This document shows positions 5,635 through 5,697 of a stretch of 5,697 nucleotides of DNA, piece after piece. The stretch is from Bacteroidales bacterium (GTDB lineage Bacteria; Bacteroidota; Bacteroidia; Bacteroidales; UBA12077), in NCBI GenBank assembly GCA_030156305.1, contig JASGMZ010000231.1:1-5697 (forward strand), read 5' to 3'. The notes below the pieces were generated by a model that searched no databases, had not been told where the DNA came from, and worked only from the letters and a program-made list of their open reading frames with translations. Position numbers and translations under genes: made by a program. Position 1 is the first letter of the stretch. Each line of letters opens with the position of its first letter.

Positions 5635-5697
5635 TTAACCGATTGATTTATTGGTTGTATTCTCTTCATCTTTTTCTGGATTTAACCAGACTTCATC
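5635..5697 (-). CDS. 3' end of an unidentified upstream gene
   Basis: Reading the minus strand from the window edge, 20 codons run to TAA at 5635-5637 and encode DEVWLNPEKDEENTTNKSIG. The other two minus-strand frames meet stops within this stretch. The acidic, hydrophilic run looks like a natural protein C-terminus, but it is too short to assign a family. It ends 38 bases before the ATG of the sensor gene on the same strand, so the two may form an operon. I see no terminator between them. Confidence 0.4.
   Translation of the reverse strand, partial: DEVWLNPEKDEENTTNKSIG

Overview
The window most resembles a piece of chromosome from a low-G+C, Gram-positive anaerobe of the Clostridia. A relative of Acetobacterium or Eubacterium would fit, but this is inference from AT-rich composition, AGAGG-type ribosome binding sites, BspA-type leucine-rich repeat proteins and a 7TMR-DISM sensor cyclase. 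No marker gene is present to settle it.

The left two thirds (1-3622) is a tandem array of three paralogous genes on the + strand, all encoding secreted proteins. The first is cut by the window edge and only its last 84 residues remain (2-256). The second (379-1821, 480 aa) and third (2252-3622, 456 aa) are complete. Each has a Sec signal peptide, an N-terminal cap, a run of ~23-residue BspA-type (LRR_5) repeats, a short acidic linker and a conserved C-terminal domain of about 185 residues that I do not recognise. The third gene follows a 430-base AT-rich spacer with two hairpins. One of these is followed by a T-run and looks like a real Rho-independent terminator.

The right third (3812-5596) is on the opposite strand, convergent with the array. 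It encodes a membrane sensor of 7TMR-DISM architecture: signal peptide, extracytoplasmic beta-rich domain, seven membrane segments, coiled coil and a GGDEF domain. The GGDEF domain keeps its first helix motif, RxxD I-site, GGEEF loop and C-terminal GRN motif. It lacks the central stretch of roughly 35-38 residues that normally carries the first metal-binding Asp and the guanine-binding residues. The reading frame is intact across the gap. The protein is therefore probably not an active diguanylate cyclase as written, unless the gap is an assembly error. A perfect 15-bp inverted repeat spans its stop codon. The last 63 bases hold the apparent 3' end of another minus-strand gene upstream of it.

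The two parts have no demonstrated functional link. Surface proteins beside a c-di-GMP-type sensor would suit an adhesion or biofilm locus, but the genes are convergent and I saw no c-di-GMP riboswitch. The sensor gene is visibly richer in G+C than the array (hand counts: 28/60 at 4861-4920, 22/60 at 3241-3300).
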